This document shows, in pieces, positions 6,011-7,150 of a DNA stretch of 7,150 nt. Both the position numbers and the translations under genes were made by a program. Positions within the stretch are counted from its first letter, which is position 1. Each line of letters begins with the position of its first letter. Below the pieces are notes generated by a model. It saw nothing but the letters and a program-made list of their open reading frames with translations. It was not told the origin of the DNA and did no database searches. Location of the stretch: the NCBI GenBank assembly GCA_937877595.1, contig CALFIY010000055.1:1-7150 (forward strand), read 5' to 3'. This DNA comes from an uncultured Prevotella sp. (GTDB lineage: Bacteria > Bacteroidota > Bacteroidia > Bacteroidales > Bacteroidaceae).

Positions 6011-6024
6011 TTTTTTTAAGAATT

Positions 6025-6738
6025 ATGGCAAGATATATTGGACCGAAATCAAAAATTGCTCGTCGATTTGGTGAAGCCATTTTCGGCGCAGACAAAGTTT
6101 TGTCCCGCAGGAACTTCCCCCCGGGACAGCATGGCAACAACCGTCGCCGCAAGCAGTCGGAGTATGCTGTCATGTTGGCAGAGAAGCAGAAGGCCAAGTA
6201 CACCTATGGTGTTCTGGAGCGTCAGTTCCGCAACATGTTTGAGAAGGCTGCAAAGGCAGATGGTATCACCGGTGAGGTGCTCCTTCAGAATCTTGAGAGC
6301 CGCCTTGACAATGTTGTGTTCCGTTTGGGCATTGCCCCAACGCGTGCAGCCGCTCGTCAACTTGTAGGCCATAAGCACATTACAGTGGACGGTCAGGTGG
6401 TCAACATCCCTTCGTATACTGTAAAGCCTGGTCAGGTGGTCGGTGTTCGTGAGAAGTCTAAGTCGCTTGAGGTTATTGATGCTGCTTTGGCAGGCTTCAA
6501 CCACAGCAAGTACCCATGGATTGAGTGGGACGAGCAGACAAAGAGCGGCAAGTTCCTGCACAAATTCTTTTTCGGGAATCAAACTCACGGTAATTTCGCC
6601 TTGAACGTCGGTGGCGAGTTTGCATCCATACGCATATTTGGAAATACGTTTTCCCGATTGTACACTTTGTTTCCACACTTCGTTTTCGAAAATGCTGAAT
6701 TTTATGTCACGTGGTGCCCAACGCGTTTTTTCCACTAA
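6025..6738 (+). CDS. rpsD: 30S ribosomal protein S4 with foreign 3' end
   Basis: S4 is a primary 16S rRNA-binding protein that nucleates 30S assembly and influences decoding fidelity. In many bacteria it also represses the alpha operon. Residues 1-180 (to base 6564) are normal S4: MARYIGPKSKIARRFGEAIF, the cysteine-free N-domain with NFPPGQHG, then the S4 RNA-binding domain at about 92-139 (ESRLDNVVFRLG onward, GHKHITVDGQVVN). WIEWDEQTKSGKFLHK should be followed by Pro-Glu-Arg and about 18 more residues ending in VELYSK. Instead the frame reads FFFGNQTHGNF and runs 57 unrelated residues to a stop at 6736-6738. That tail is antisense to another gene. Treat only 6025-6564 as genuine rpsD; the remainder is probably a chimera. 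Confidence 0.93.
   Translation: MARYIGPKSKIARRFGEAIFGADKVLSRRNFPPGQHGNNRRRKQSEYAVMLAEKQKAKYTYGVLERQFRNMFEKAAKADGITGEVLLQNLESRLDNVVFRLGIAPTRAAARQLVGHKHITVDGQVVNIPSYTVKPGQVVGVREKSKSLEVIDAALAGFNHSKYPWIEWDEQTKSGKFLHKFFFGNQTHGNFALNVGGEFASIRIFGNTFSRLYTLFPHFVFENAEFYVTWCPTRFFH
6562..6567. other. Junction between rpsD and an antisense unrelated gene
   Basis: S4 similarity on the + strand ends at Lys180 (6562-6564). Immediately to the right, the protein-like frame is on the - strand and continues to the window end. No stop codon, terminator or intergenic sequence separates the two, and both reading frames are broken at the same point. The exact base is uncertain by a few positions because AAA could belong to either side. 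No IS end, target duplication or tRNA is visible. Confidence 0.8.
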
Positions 6739-7150
6739 TTTGAAAGAATCTTTTACATGTGTAATGAGAATGCTGTCTTCGTATTCCTCGAAACGTGTGG
6801 TGTCGTTGTGCGAATACCAGATTGTGTCTGTATACCGTTCAGCAGTAGGAGTGAACACGCTGTCGAGAAAACCAATGCTTTCCGACGGTTGATTGAATGT
6901 GAAATCTTTGTCGGAATCAACAAGAGCATAGATTTTATACGGTTTTGCCTCGATGTTCGAAAACGAAAAATCTCCTCGTTTCGAGGCTTGGGTAATGTAG
7001 CGTGGTTTCTGTGTTTGAAAAGCAGAATCGCTCAAATCATCATACAGTAGTACGTACGTTTTTTCTGGAATTTTTTTGCTTCGTGCCGATGTAATTGTTC
7101 CCGACACTTTCATGCTGTCGATTCCGACACCGGTCGAAAAGGCGTAAAGG
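6562..7150 (-). pseudogene. Fragment of a Bacteroidales Ig-like-domain envelope lipoprotein (both ends missing)
   Basis: About 195 codons read without a stop from 7149 down to the junction. The first visible residues, LYAFSTGVGIDS, resemble the end of an SbsA-type Ig-like (Big_5) domain. Next comes a carboxypeptidase-regulatory-like beta-sandwich: KVSGTITS, then YVLLYDDLSDSAF, the GDFSFSNI turn and YKIYALVDSDKDFTFNQPSE. A later part, with DTIWYSHND and WAPRDIKFSIFEN, matches the layout I recall for a Bacteroidales lipoprotein family of roughly 500-600 residues. The Met at 7113-7111 is internal because the frame is open to the window edge. The signal peptide and lipobox would lie off the window. 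At the left the frame continues by chance across antisense rpsD, but genuine coding should end near 6565. Its function is unknown, and family placement rests on recall. Confidence 0.7.

Noticed and set aside
6010..6017. Run of eight T before rpsD as a rho-independent terminator.
   Set aside because: The nearest GC-rich stem ends 22 bases earlier, at 5987, so the geometry is wrong. Termination just before rpsD would also be unexpected.
6049..6561. The - strand frame of the Ig-like fragment continues open across rpsD.
   Set aside because: This part is exactly antisense to well-conserved S4 codons 9-179 and its translation does not look like the Ig-like protein. It is a chance open frame.
6757..7050. 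A + strand open frame of about 97 codons after rpsD.
   Set aside because: It is antisense to the better-supported - strand Ig-like fragment and has no recognisable protein features.
1..7150. Search for tRNA, CRISPR arrays, IS elements or an undescribed system.
   Set aside because: No repeat-spacer pattern, transposase, terminal inverted repeats or tRNA-like sequence was found. Apart from the junction the window is a standard ribosomal protein cluster.

Overview
The window is a long stretch of a spc/alpha-type ribosomal protein cluster from a member of the Bacteroidota, most likely order Bacteroidales and perhaps Prevotellaceae. That placement is inferred from four things: the protein sequences of S8, L6, S5, L15 and S4; the order secY-map-infA-rpmJ with no adk between secY and map; a TAnnTTTG-type promoter; and mostly A-rich translation starts without Shine-Dalgarno sites. 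It could not be checked against a database.

Layout, all on the + strand up to about 6564: rpsH (S8, 5' end cut by the window), rplF (L6), rplR (L18), rpsE (S5), rpmD (L30), rplO (L15), secY (translocon channel), map (methionine aminopeptidase), infA (IF-1) and rpmJ (L36). A 119-base gap carrying a probable internal promoter follows, then rpsM (S13), rpsK (S11) and rpsD (S4). Most gaps are 3-57 bases, so this reads as one co-directional transcription unit with a second promoter before the alpha-operon part. The products are parts of both ribosomal subunits, an initiation factor, the inner-membrane channel for nascent secreted proteins and the enzyme that removes the initiator methionine.

At about 6562-6567 the cluster stops abruptly. 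S4 reads normally to about residue 180, then loses its expected last ~21 residues and runs into unrelated sequence. From that point to the window end the sensible reading is on the - strand. It is an internal piece of a Bacteroidales cell-envelope protein of the SbsA-type Ig-like lipoprotein kind, missing both its start (off the window) and its C-terminal part (at the junction). Two genes joined tail to tail, both broken and with no intergenic sequence, point to an assembly or binning chimera or to a recent rearrangement. The expected rpoA and rplQ do not follow.

I see no undescribed biological system here. The most useful observations are the junction, the internal promoter with an inverted repeat around it, short tandem repeats in two leaders, and the mixture of SD-led and SD-less starts.
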